Part shown: one piece after another, positions 8,532 to 14,132 of the stretch
How positions within the stretch are numbered: the stretch's first letter is position 1
Layout: every line of letters begins with the position of its first letter
From: Flavobacteriales bacterium
GTDB lineage: Bacteria; Bacteroidota; Bacteroidia; Flavobacteriales_E; Vicingaceae
NCBI GenBank assembly: GCA_002402165.1
Contig: NVVI01000046.1
Location: 9,024 to 23,155 of the forward strand
Direction of reading: 5' to 3'
Length of the DNA: 14,132 nucleotides
Made by a program: the position numbers and the translations under genes
The notes under the pieces: model-generated
The model's database searches: none
Told to the model about the DNA's origin: nothing
Seen by the model: only the letters and a program-made list of their open reading frames with translations

Positions 8532-8563
8532 AAAAGCTCTGAGTTTATTCTCAGAGCTTTTTT
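8532..8563 (+). terminator. Intrinsic terminator after the sigma-factor gene
   Basis: AAAAGCTCTGAG (8532-8543) pairs perfectly with CTCAGAGCTTTT (8550-8561) around a TTTATT loop. The 3' arm runs into six T residues (8558-8563). It lies 26 bases after the sigma-gene stop and separates that gene from the small gene at 8649. Confidence 0.9.
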
Positions 8564-8648
8564 AATTTATTTTAATGGTTTTATAATAAATTAAAATAAT
8601 GGTCGTTATAGATGTAATTACGCACTAAAAACAAAACCAAAATAGCCT

Positions 8649-8846
8649 ATGCAAAAATTTACTCACTCTGATTTATTGGAAATTACCGAACAAGAGCAAG
8701 GACTTAAGTTGCTTTTAAATCAAAAAAAGGAGGATAAAATGTACACTCCAAAAAAAGAAACGGTTGACAACATTCTTAATTATTCAAAAGCGTTAAGCAT
8801 TAGAAAATCTAAGAATTTAGAATACATCGAAATGATATTAAACTAA
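8649..8846 (+). CDS. Small lysine-rich protein downstream of the sigma factor, two possible starts
   Basis: A 65-residue frame with no signal peptide or membrane segment, rich in Lys, Glu and Ile. I do not recognise a named family, though the C-terminal phrase VDNILNYSKALSIRKSK (about 38-54) feels like a motif recurring in small Flavobacterial proteins; this is memory, not a search. The first ATG (8649) has no SD. An in-frame internal ATG at 8739 (Met31) is preceded by a perfect AAGGAGG at five-base spacing. The real product may thus be a 35-residue peptide starting MYTPKKETVDN, or both forms may be made. The upstream 30 codons (SDLLEITEQEQGLKLLLNQ) look protein-like, with amphipathic helix character, which argues for the long form. 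It follows the sigma gene across a terminator, so it probably has its own promoter or depends on read-through. A regulatory partner role for the sigma factor is speculative. Confidence 0.65.
   Translation: MQKFTHSDLLEITEQEQGLKLLLNQKKEDKMYTPKKETVDNILNYSKALSIRKSKNLEYIEMILN
8727..8733 (+). promoter_or_regulatory. Internal consensus Shine-Dalgarno before in-frame Met31
   Basis: AAGGAGG sits five bases before the ATG at 8739, inside the 65-codon frame. It is also codons for Lys-Lys-Glu-Asp, so coincidence is possible, but it matches the anti-SD consensus at ideal spacing in a window where SD sequences are otherwise nearly absent. Confidence 0.5.
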
Positions 8847-8890
8847 AAAGAATTTCCGCACTTGTTGCAGAATCTTTTCATACTAACAGA

Positions 8891-8940
8891 TGCCAGAAAA
8901 ACCCTTCGACAAGCTCAGGGTGACATTTCTGGCATTTTTT
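8891..8940 (+). terminator. Intrinsic terminator built from a common intergenic palindrome
   Basis: TGCCAGAAA (8891-8899) pairs perfectly with TTTCTGGCA (8926-8934) and is followed by six T residues (8935-8940). An inner stem ACCCT/AGGGT (8901-8905, 8917-8921) adds stability. The inner part, CTTCGACAAGCTCAGGGTG (8904-8922), is a sequence met repeatedly between genes in Bacteroidota genomes. It ends the plus-strand small gene. It abuts the stop of ridA on the other strand, but there is no T run for minus-strand transcripts. Confidence 0.8.
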
Positions 8941-9317
8941 CATTTAACAGCGATTGCTGAAATTTCTACGTTAACATTTTTTGGTAAGCAAGCCACCTCT
9001 ACTGTCTCTCTTGCAGGGTAATCTGAAATAAAGTAAGTCCCATATACTTCATTTATTTGCGCAAAATTATTCATATCAGAAATGAATATAGAACACTTTA
9101 TTACACTAGAAAAATCCATCCCTACTTCAACTAAAAGTGCTTTTAAATTTTCCATTACTAATTTTGTCTCACTTTTTATATCGTCAATTTCCAATTCGTT
9201 GGTTGCTGGATTAATAGCAATTTGACCAGAAGTATATAATGTGTCTCCAACCATTACAGCTTGGCTATAAGGCCCAATTGGTGCAGGAGCATTTGGAGTG
9301 TTTATTATTTTTTTCAT
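8940..9317 (-). CDS. ridA: RidA family reactive enamine/imine deaminase
   Basis: RidA (YjgF/YER057c/UK114 family) hydrolyses reactive enamine/imine intermediates such as 2-aminoacrylate to keto acids and ammonia, protecting PLP enzymes. The product is 125 residues from the ATG at 9317; a TTG directly before it could add one residue but is unlikely. Family hallmarks, numbered from that ATG, are APIGPYSQA (13-21), LYTSGQIAINP (27-37), the catalytic-site arginine in YPARETVEV (Arg103) and VEIS near the end with Glu118. These match the archetypal RidA subfamily. It is a cytosolic homotrimer in known members. It starts 30 bases after the stop of the decarboxylase and is surely co-transcribed with it, which fits housekeeping of a PLP- or cysteine-linked pathway. 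Its stop overlaps the T run of the convergent terminator. Confidence 0.95.
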   Translation of the reverse strand: MKKIINTPNAPAPIGPYSQAVMVGDTLYTSGQIAINPATNELEIDDIKSETKLVMENLKALLVEVGMDFSSVIKCSIFISDMNNFAQINEVYGTYFISDYPARETVEVACLPKNVNVEISAIAVK

Positions 9318-9347
9318 CAATTTATATTAATATTCTTCTGCCATTAA

Positions 9348-10736
9348 TTATATTTCAACAGCTACATTTAATTGATTCATGTGCACTTCAACAAATTGCT
9401 CTAAGGTTTTAAAGAAATTGAGAATATCTTGTTCGCTATTTTGTGCATTAATGGTTACTAACCTTATAAACTCATTACCTTGAAAAGAGCCGTAACCAAC
9501 TAGGAGTTCTGATTCTTCATAGAGTTTTGCACAAAGTTTTTGTGCAGGAATATCCTTATAATTAAAACAAATAGAAATAGAATCTTCTATTCCGTAAAAA
9601 GTATAATCATCATTATTCTTAATGTAATTTCGAGCAACATTAGCTAGTTCAAATTGTTTGTCAACAATATTTTCTAAGCCTTTTGTTCCAACACTTTTCC
9701 ACAGTGTCCAAAATTTTAAAGCATCATTTCTTCTGCCACATTGCAAAGATGTTTTCCCTAAATTAAACTCATCTCTATCAGTTTGGTACAAATAACTCGC
9801 TTCATTGGTAAAGGAATCAAACAAATAGTTTTTCTCCTTAACAAGAATTAAAGAACAAGTAAGAGGAGTTCCTATCATTTTATGGGCATTAAAACTAAAT
9901 GAATCAACTAACTCAACCCCTTTAATTAAATGCTTGTATTTATCGCTAAAAAGAACAGATCCACAATAAGCACCATCTAGATGCAACCATATATTATGTG
10001 CCTTACAAATTTCAGCAACCTCTTCAATAGGGTCAAAAGCTCCTAAAACAGTAGTTCCGGCAGTAAGATTAACCAAAACAGGTTTTTTTCCAATTTTAAT
10101 ATCCATTACAATTTCCTTTTGCAACTCACTTACATCTATTCTTCCCAAACTATCCGTTGCAATGTTCCTAACATTATCCTTACCTATTCCAGAAAAAGCA
10201 GCATTTTTTGCTATACTATAATGAGACTCGATTGAAGAATAAACAACTAGTTCTTGTTGACTCATTCCTTCATTGCTGATAGCATTATTCGAAGCATCTC
10301 TCGCCATTAGCATAGACATAAAGTTGGTCATAGAACCACCTGTAGCAAATGTTCCTCCTGCATTTTCATCCCAACCTATCAATTTACAAACTTCATTAAG
10401 CACTACCTTTTCTACCCCTACTTGAGTCCCAGCAGCTTTATACGTGTACATACTGTTGTTAAGCATAACAGCTAATAAGTCGCCCAAAACAGCTTTTTCA
10501 TTTCTACCACCAAACAATTGATTGAAAAATGCATTGGTAGCAGTTCTTGGAGTTTTTAACACCAAATCTTGTAAAGCAGTTTTAAACCTTTCCTCATCTA
10601 TTGGTTCATCCGAAAGCTGTAAATCTAATTTATCAAATAGCTCATCTGAAGAGACAAATTCCGCTACTGGATTTTGTTTTTCATCTGCCAATAATTTTTT
10701 AGCGATGTCGTTAAAAATATCTAAGCTATTATCCAT
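9348..10736 (-). CDS. PLP-dependent decarboxylase, glutamate/cysteine-sulfinate decarboxylase group
   Basis: This 462-residue group II pyridoxal-phosphate decarboxylase has the key positions visible. GGTFATGGSMTNFM (127-140) is the phosphate/glycine motif and SHYS carries His172, expected to stack on the PLP ring. TAGTTVLGAFDPI (225-237) and HLDGAYCGS follow, with Asp254 contacting the pyridine nitrogen. SFNAHKMIGTPLTCS carries Schiff-base Lys286, and LQCGRRNDALKFWTLWKS (331-348) is a block typical of animal GAD and CSAD. The alternatives are glutamate, aspartate or cysteine-sulfinate decarboxylase. The divergent cysteine dioxygenase gene makes cysteine sulfinate (giving hypotaurine) the most attractive substrate, but active-site residues do not settle this by eye. 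It is cytosolic, has no SD, and is first gene of a two-gene operon with ridA. Confidence 0.92.
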   Translation of the reverse strand: MDNSLDIFNDIAKKLLADEKQNPVAEFVSSDELFDKLDLQLSDEPIDEERFKTALQDLVLKTPRTATNAFFNQLFGGRNEKAVLGDLLAVMLNNSMYTYKAAGTQVGVEKVVLNEVCKLIGWDENAGGTFATGGSMTNFMSMLMARDASNNAISNEGMSQQELVVYSSIESHYSIAKNAAFSGIGKDNVRNIATDSLGRIDVSELQKEIVMDIKIGKKPVLVNLTAGTTVLGAFDPIEEVAEICKAHNIWLHLDGAYCGSVLFSDKYKHLIKGVELVDSFSFNAHKMIGTPLTCSLILVKEKNYLFDSFTNEASYLYQTDRDEFNLGKTSLQCGRRNDALKFWTLWKSVGTKGLENIVDKQFELANVARNYIKNNDDYTFYGIEDSISICFNYKDIPAQKLCAKLYEESELLVGYGSFQGNEFIRLVTINAQNSEQDILNFFKTLEQFVEVHMNQLNVAVEI

Positions 10737-10782
10737 TATTAATGTCTTTTATTTTTCAAAAGATTATTTTCCTCAAAGAAAA

Positions 10783-10798
10783 GAGCCATAATTGGCTC
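10783..10798. promoter_or_regulatory. Short inverted repeat upstream of the decarboxylase
   Basis: GAGCCATAATTGGCTC is a perfect six-base inverted repeat with a TAAT spacer, about 47 bases before the decarboxylase ATG and inside its likely leader. There is no T run, so an operator or RNA hairpin is more likely than a terminator. Function is inferred only from position. Confidence 0.4.
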
Positions 10799-10821
10799 AA
10801 AACTGTTAAAAAAAACTAACT

Positions 10822-10853
10822 TTTGTAGAAGAAATTTTTACTCTACAAAGCTA
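10822..10853. promoter_or_regulatory. Divergent promoter region with an inverted repeat
   Basis: TTTGTAG (10822-10828) and CTACAAA (10843-10849) form a perfect seven-base inverted repeat with a 14-base spacer, in the 152-base gap between the divergent decarboxylase and cysteine dioxygenase genes. On the minus strand TAGCTTTG (10853-10846) fits the Bacteroidota -7 consensus TAnnTTTG and could start the decarboxylase-ridA message. On the plus strand TAACTTTTG (10817-10825) is one base longer than that consensus and could serve cysteine dioxygenase. Each arm thus contains a TTTG of a candidate promoter, an arrangement that would allow shared control. Confidence 0.35.
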
Positions 10854-10888
10854 GGTTTAATTTAAGAGAATATAAAATATTTAATAAA

Positions 10889-11425
10889 ATGGATGAGATA
10901 AAGTCGCTTAACGGACTAATAAAAAAACTAAAGCAATCTGATGCTGAAGATTATGTAAAGCTTGCTAAAAACATGGATATTCCTATTAGTGAATTTAGCA
11001 AGTATATGCACTGGAAAGATGATGGCTATACCAGAAACTGCATAATTAGAACTGAAGCTTTTGAATTGATTTTAATCTGTTGGAAAAAAAATGACTTTAC
11101 CCTTATTCATGGACATAACAATCAAAAATGTTGGGTATATCAAGTGGATGGAAATATGACTGAAATTCGATATCAGATAGATAATAATGGCAAATTCCAT
11201 GAAACAAAACGAATAGATCTTACTCCACGAAAACTCACTTACATGCATGACAGCATGGGCTACCACTCTTTAGAAAATTCCACCAAACACAACGCTATGT
11301 CTTTACATTTATACTTGGGACCTGTTGAATCTTGCCAGGTTTTTAATAAAGAGAGTAATTGTTTTGAAGAAATGGAATTAACTTTTTACTCAGTTGAAGG
11401 GAAAAAGGTTAAAGAACTTATTTAA
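10889..11425 (+). CDS. Cysteine dioxygenase, type I
   Basis: Cysteine dioxygenase is a non-haem iron cupin that oxidises L-cysteine to cysteine sulfinate with O2. The 178-residue product aligns by eye with mammalian CDO along its whole core. GYTRN (46-50) supplies the substrate-carboxylate Arg49 and Tyr47, and FTLIHGHNNQKCW (70-82) supplies iron ligands His74 and His76. HDSMGYHSLEN (120-130) supplies the third ligand His126, and NAMSLHLYLGP (135-145) gives His140 and Tyr142. Cys81 and Tyr142 match the pair that forms the thioether cofactor in the mammalian enzyme (Cys93-Tyr157 in rat). Between the first two His there is Gly where mammals have Asp. The C-terminal TFYS matches the mammalian TFHS. 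It is divergent from the decarboxylase, suggesting a cysteine-to-hypotaurine route, though cysteine breakdown to pyruvate and sulfite is an alternative. No SD is seen. Confidence 0.93.
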   Translation: MDEIKSLNGLIKKLKQSDAEDYVKLAKNMDIPISEFSKYMHWKDDGYTRNCIIRTEAFELILICWKKNDFTLIHGHNNQKCWVYQVDGNMTEIRYQIDNNGKFHETKRIDLTPRKLTYMHDSMGYHSLENSTKHNAMSLHLYLGPVESCQVFNKESNCFEEMELTFYSVEGKKVKELI

Positions 11426-11675
11426 AACAGTCTTAGTTTTTATGTCCCAGCTAAGTTAGTAACTCCAAAGATCAACAGAATGGCTTTATGGACACTTCAA
11501 ATAAATACCTTAACTTATGAAAAAAAAGGTGCTGATGGGTCAAGAGGATTAAACAATTAATTCTATAGATTAAGTAAAGTAAAAATTATTACTTTTATTC
11601 TCTTAATAAAAATGCAACCATTTATCCCAAAATAATGTCTTGTATTAGAAAGGATTTTAACGTAGTTCATTTAAA
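11426..11675 (+). other. Intergenic region before the large surface protein
   Basis: These 250 bases separate cysteine dioxygenase from the next gene. A 26-codon frame (11480-11560, MALWTLQINT...) is too short to call. AAAGTAA (11576-11582) and TTACTTT (11589-11595) form an almost GC-free hairpin that might be a weak terminator for cysteine dioxygenase. No good TAnnTTTG promoter or SD was found before the ATG at 11676; GAAAGGA lies about 20 bases too far upstream. Confidence 0.4.
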
Positions 11676-14132
11676 ATGAAAAAAATAATTTTATTTATTT
11701 CCCTAATTATATTAACTTCTTTGGTGGCAAAAGCTCAAAGAGGTAAAGATGGGGTAAAAATTGTTACTACTACAGAAGTTGTAAATGCCTATACTACAAT
11801 GTCATGGAACGTTGGCGTTGGTTTTACCTCAATTCCTGTTGTAAATTCTAATCTCAATAACAACTTTTCTGCAAACTTATCAGCTGGGGATCTAATACTA
11901 ATTATTCAGTTGCAAGGTCTTCAAATGGATAATTCAAATCCAATAACAGCTGCTACTTGGGGACAAGTAATCAATCAACAATTTTGTGGATTATATGAAT
12001 TTGCTCAAGTAAACAATGTTCCTAATGGCACAACTATAATTATAGATTGCCCTTTAGTAAACAACTATGCCTCTAATTTTGCTGATCCTATAGCTAACAC
12101 AATAATCATTCGTGTTCCAAGATATGTTGACTTAACAGTAAATGCTGGAGGAACATTAACAGCTGACCCTTGGAATGGAACTGTTGGTGGGGTATTAGCT
12201 ATAGAAGTAAATGGAGTAACCACAATAAATGCTGGGGGAAATATTGATGTTTCAGATATTGGATTTAGAGGTGGTCAATTCGAATTATTGACAACTTTTG
12301 GTGGATTAAGATACACAGATAATAACCCCATTGAAGGTGCAGAAAAAGGAGAAGGTGCAGGAGGAAGCCAAGCCACATATAGTAGCTCTTATGCTGGAAG
12401 ATACGCTAGAGGAGCTGCAGCTAATGGTGGTGGTGGTGGGAATGCACATAACGCTGGTGGTGGTGGTGGTGCTAATGCGGGGGATATATCTAATTGGAAT
12501 TTTGGAACAGGAGTCCCTGATCCAACTTATAATATAGCTTGGGCATTAGAAACTCCCTCAATAGTTGGAATTGTAAGTTCTGGAGGAGGAAGGGGTGGTT
12601 ATTCTCACACTGGAGGGGATGATAATGAATTAACTCAAGCTCCTGGCCTGTGGAGTGGAGATGGTAGAAGACAAGTTGGAGGGCTAGGTGGTAGACCTCT
12701 AGATTACTCAACAGGAAGGATATTTATGGGTGGTGGTGGTGGAGCCGGAGATGGTGAAAATAGTACCGATGGAGCTTTACCTGGAAGCGGTGGAAATGGT
12801 GGTGGAATAATCTATTTAGTGACGTATGGAGATGTAATCGGAAGTGGCAATATTAATGCGAATGGTCAAAATGGTTTTAATTGTGAAGGTAATGGTGGTG
12901 CACCATTTAACACCGTAACAGGTGTTGATGCTGCAGGGGGTGCTGGTGCTGGCGGCACAATTCTTATTAAAACAACTGGTACCGTCTCAGGAATTACAAT
13001 TAATGCAAATGGAGGTAATGGGGGAAACCAAGTATTAAAAGCTGGCACCGCTGCAACTATTGGCGAAGCTGAAGGTCCTGGTGGTGGTGGTGGTGGTGGG
13101 TACATTGCTATAACTTCAGGATCCCCAGCTAGAAATACAAATGGAGGAATTAATGGAATAACCAACAGCCCTTACATGAATAATTCTCCAACACCACCAA
13201 ATAATTTCGCACCAAATGGTGCTACTAGTGGTGGAATAGGCTTATCTAATGAAAATATTGATGCTTTTAATGTGTTTGTAAATAATGATACTATTTGTAC
13301 TAATACCTCCTCTACATTAACAGCTTTTATAAATGGCACTGCTCCTGTTGGGGCTATTTTTGAATGGTATAATGCTCCTACTGGAGGTACACTTTTATTT
13401 ACGGGTAACCCCTTTATTACTCCTGTTTTAGCTATATCCACTACTTACTATGTTAGAGTTTGTCCTGCCCCATATAGAGTCCCAGTAACTGTGTATGTAA
13501 CTCCATGTCCTACTATTATTGCTAGTTTCAGTTCAACAGACAGTACATTATGTGCTGGAGATTGTATTAATTTTACTGATTTGAGTTTTGGTGGTGTAGC
13601 TACCGGTTGGACCTGGTCTTTCCCTGGTGCTGTAACAACATCTTCTTCAGTTCAAAATCCAACTAATATTTGCTATAATAATGCTGGTAGTTTTGGTGTT
13701 GAATTGATTGTGACTGATGGAGTTAACATCGACACTTTATTAATTCCTAATTTTATTACAGTTAGTTCTTTACCAACTGTTACTGCTAATACTTCTGCTA
13801 ATCCTATTTGTGTTGGTGACCCTGTTACTTTAACTGGTGGTGGTGCTACTTCTTATACTTGGGATAACAGTGTTACTAATGGAATTGCCTTTAATCCTAG
13901 TACTACTACTTTTTATACTGTTACTGGAACTGATGCCAACAACTGTCAAAATACAGATACCATTACTGTTTTTGTTAATCCTTTACCAACTGTTACAGCT
14001 AACGCTTCTGCTAATCCTATTTGTGTTGGTGACCCTGTTACTTTAACTGGTGGTGGTGGTGCTACTTCTTATTCTTGGGATAACGGTGTGATTGATGGAA
14101 TTGCCTTTAATCCTGGTACTACTACTTTTTAT
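11676..14132 (+). CDS. Large secreted glycine-rich, Ig-like and PKD repeat surface protein (3' end outside window)
   Basis: The frame is open from the ATG at 11676 to the window edge: 819 codons without a stop, so the gene is partial only because the window ends. Residues 1-21 are a signal peptide (start MKKIILFISL, cut near AKA-Q). A beta-rich N-terminal domain follows to about 215 with SAGDLILIIQLQG, VDLTVNAGGTL and VTTINAGGNIDVSD, suggestive of a beta-helix or passenger-like fold. Residues about 220-500 are glycine-rich with Gly5-Gly7 runs. Residues about 535-608 look like an Ig-like domain of the Ig_7 type (DTICTNTSSTLTA, WYNAPTGG, STTYYVRVC). Residues 616-697 look like a PKD domain (WTWSFPG at 645-651). 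From 699 come tandem 71-residue Ig-like repeats (CVGDPVTLTGGGATSY, DTITVFVNP). Such proteins in Bacteroidota are cell-surface or adhesive and usually end in a T9SS sorting or gliding-motility-type C-terminal domain, which should lie beyond the window. Confidence 0.9.
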   Translation, partial: MKKIILFISLIILTSLVAKAQRGKDGVKIVTTTEVVNAYTTMSWNVGVGFTSIPVVNSNLNNNFSANLSAGDLILIIQLQGLQMDNSNPITAATWGQVINQQFCGLYEFAQVNNVPNGTTIIIDCPLVNNYASNFADPIANTIIIRVPRYVDLTVNAGGTLTADPWNGTVGGVLAIEVNGVTTINAGGNIDVSDIGFRGGQFELLTTFGGLRYTDNNPIEGAEKGEGAGGSQATYSSSYAGRYARGAAANGGGGGNAHNAGGGGGANAGDISNWNFGTGVPDPTYNIAWALETPSIVGIVSSGGGRGGYSHTGGDDNELTQAPGLWSGDGRRQVGGLGGRPLDYSTGRIFMGGGGGAGDGENSTDGALPGSGGNGGGIIYLVTYGDVIGSGNINANGQNGFNCEGNGGAPFNTVTGVDAAGGAGAGGTILIKTTGTVSGITINANGGNGGNQVLKAGTAATIGEAEGPGGGGGGGYIAITSGSPARNTNGGINGITNSPYMNNSPTPPNNFAPNGATSGGIGLSNENIDAFNVFVNNDTICTNTSSTLTAFINGTAPVGAIFEWYNAPTGGTLLFTGNPFITPVLAISTTYYVRVCPAPYRVPVTVYVTPCPTIIASFSSTDSTLCAGDCINFTDLSFGGVATGWTWSFPGAVTTSSSVQNPTNICYNNAGSFGVELIVTDGVNIDTLLIPNFITVSSLPTVTANTSANPICVGDPVTLTGGGATSYTWDNSVTNGIAFNPSTTTFYTVTGTDANNCQNTDTITVFVNPLPTVTANASANPICVGDPVTLTGGGGATSYSWDNGVIDGIAFNPGTTTFY
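12426..13100 (+). repeat. In-frame (GGT)n tracts coding polyglycine
   Basis: Four runs of GGT codons lie in the glycine-rich part of the surface protein: four units at 12426-12437, five at 12456-12470, four at 12729-12740 and six at 13080-13097, the first and last followed by GGG. Changes of one unit would add or remove a glycine without shifting the frame. Antisense, they produce spurious proline-rich open frames. Confidence 0.8.
13770..14132 (+). repeat. Tandem 213-base coding repeats (Ig-like units)
   Basis: A 213-base unit (71 codons, starting LPTVTAN) begins at 13770 and again at 13983; the second is cut by the window end. Over the comparable first 147 bases I count nine mismatches (about 94% identity) plus one extra GGT codon in the second copy. 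More copies probably follow. The near-identity at DNA level indicates recent duplication or homogenisation by recombination. Confidence 0.9.

Noticed and set aside
10522..10791. Serine-rich plus-strand frame overlapping the decarboxylase
   Set aside because: Antisense to a well-supported enzyme gene; the composition reflects the opposite strand.
11480..11560. 26-codon frame MALWTLQINT... between cysteine dioxygenase and the surface gene
   Set aside because: Too short, no SD and no recognisable family; it could be a gene remnant but nothing supports that beyond open frame.
12331..12537. Plus-strand 68-codon frame rich in Val
   Set aside because: It is an out-of-frame reading of the same gene over GGT tracts, with low-complexity composition.
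12866..13441. Two minus-strand open frames, one with a polyproline run
   Set aside because: They are the antisense of GGT-rich and Ig-like coding sequence in the plus-strand surface gene, whose own frame is open throughout.
13837..14046. Leucine-rich plus-strand frame resembling a membrane peptide
   Set aside because: It is an out-of-frame reading of the Ig-like tandem repeats; the Leu/Val richness comes from ACT and GTT codons read in another frame.

Overview
The window looks like chromosomal DNA from a low-GC member of the Bacteroidota, most likely a marine or aquatic flavobacterial lineage. Four things point that way: a type IX secretion (T9SS) C-terminal sorting domain on a secreted esterase; a long secreted Ig/PKD-repeat protein of the surface-adhesin type; a general absence of Shine-Dalgarno (SD) sequences; and two copies of GTCATNCCGA / CTTCGACAAGCTCAGGGTG-type intergenic palindromes that are common in this phylum. 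No tRNA, rRNA, CRISPR array, integrase or transposase is visible. Apart from the last gene this is mostly ordinary core and accessory sequence.

Layout: (1) 104-1570 (+) is an unrecognised secreted protein. (2) 1650-2798 (-) is a secreted LpqC/PHB-depolymerase-like esterase with a T9SS sorting tail. (3) 2972-4189 (-) is a family 2 glycosyltransferase preceded by a palindromic repeat. (4) 4457-7681 (-) is uvrA followed by a small STAS/SpoIIAA-like protein, closed by a clear intrinsic terminator. (5) 7918-8846 (+) is an ECF-type sigma factor, its terminator, and a small lysine-rich protein. Two strong SD sequences lie here: one before the sigma gene and one inside the small gene. (6) 8940-10736 (-) is a PLP-dependent decarboxylase of the glutamate/cysteine-sulfinate group followed by ridA. 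(7) 10889-11425 (+) is a cysteine dioxygenase divergent from the decarboxylase. (8) 11676-14132 (+, runs off the end) is the first 819 codons of a large secreted glycine-rich, Ig-like and PKD repeat protein.

Functionally, the most coherent module is 8940-11425. Cysteine dioxygenase would make cysteine sulfinate and the decarboxylase could convert it to hypotaurine, the precursor of taurine. RidA would remove reactive enamine/imine by-products of PLP or cysteine chemistry. The substrate of the decarboxylase cannot be fixed from sequence alone. The sigma-factor locus is the most unusual in expression signals, and the unfinished adhesin gene is the most dynamic at DNA level, with tandem 213-base units about 94% identical where they can be compared and several (GGT)n tracts.
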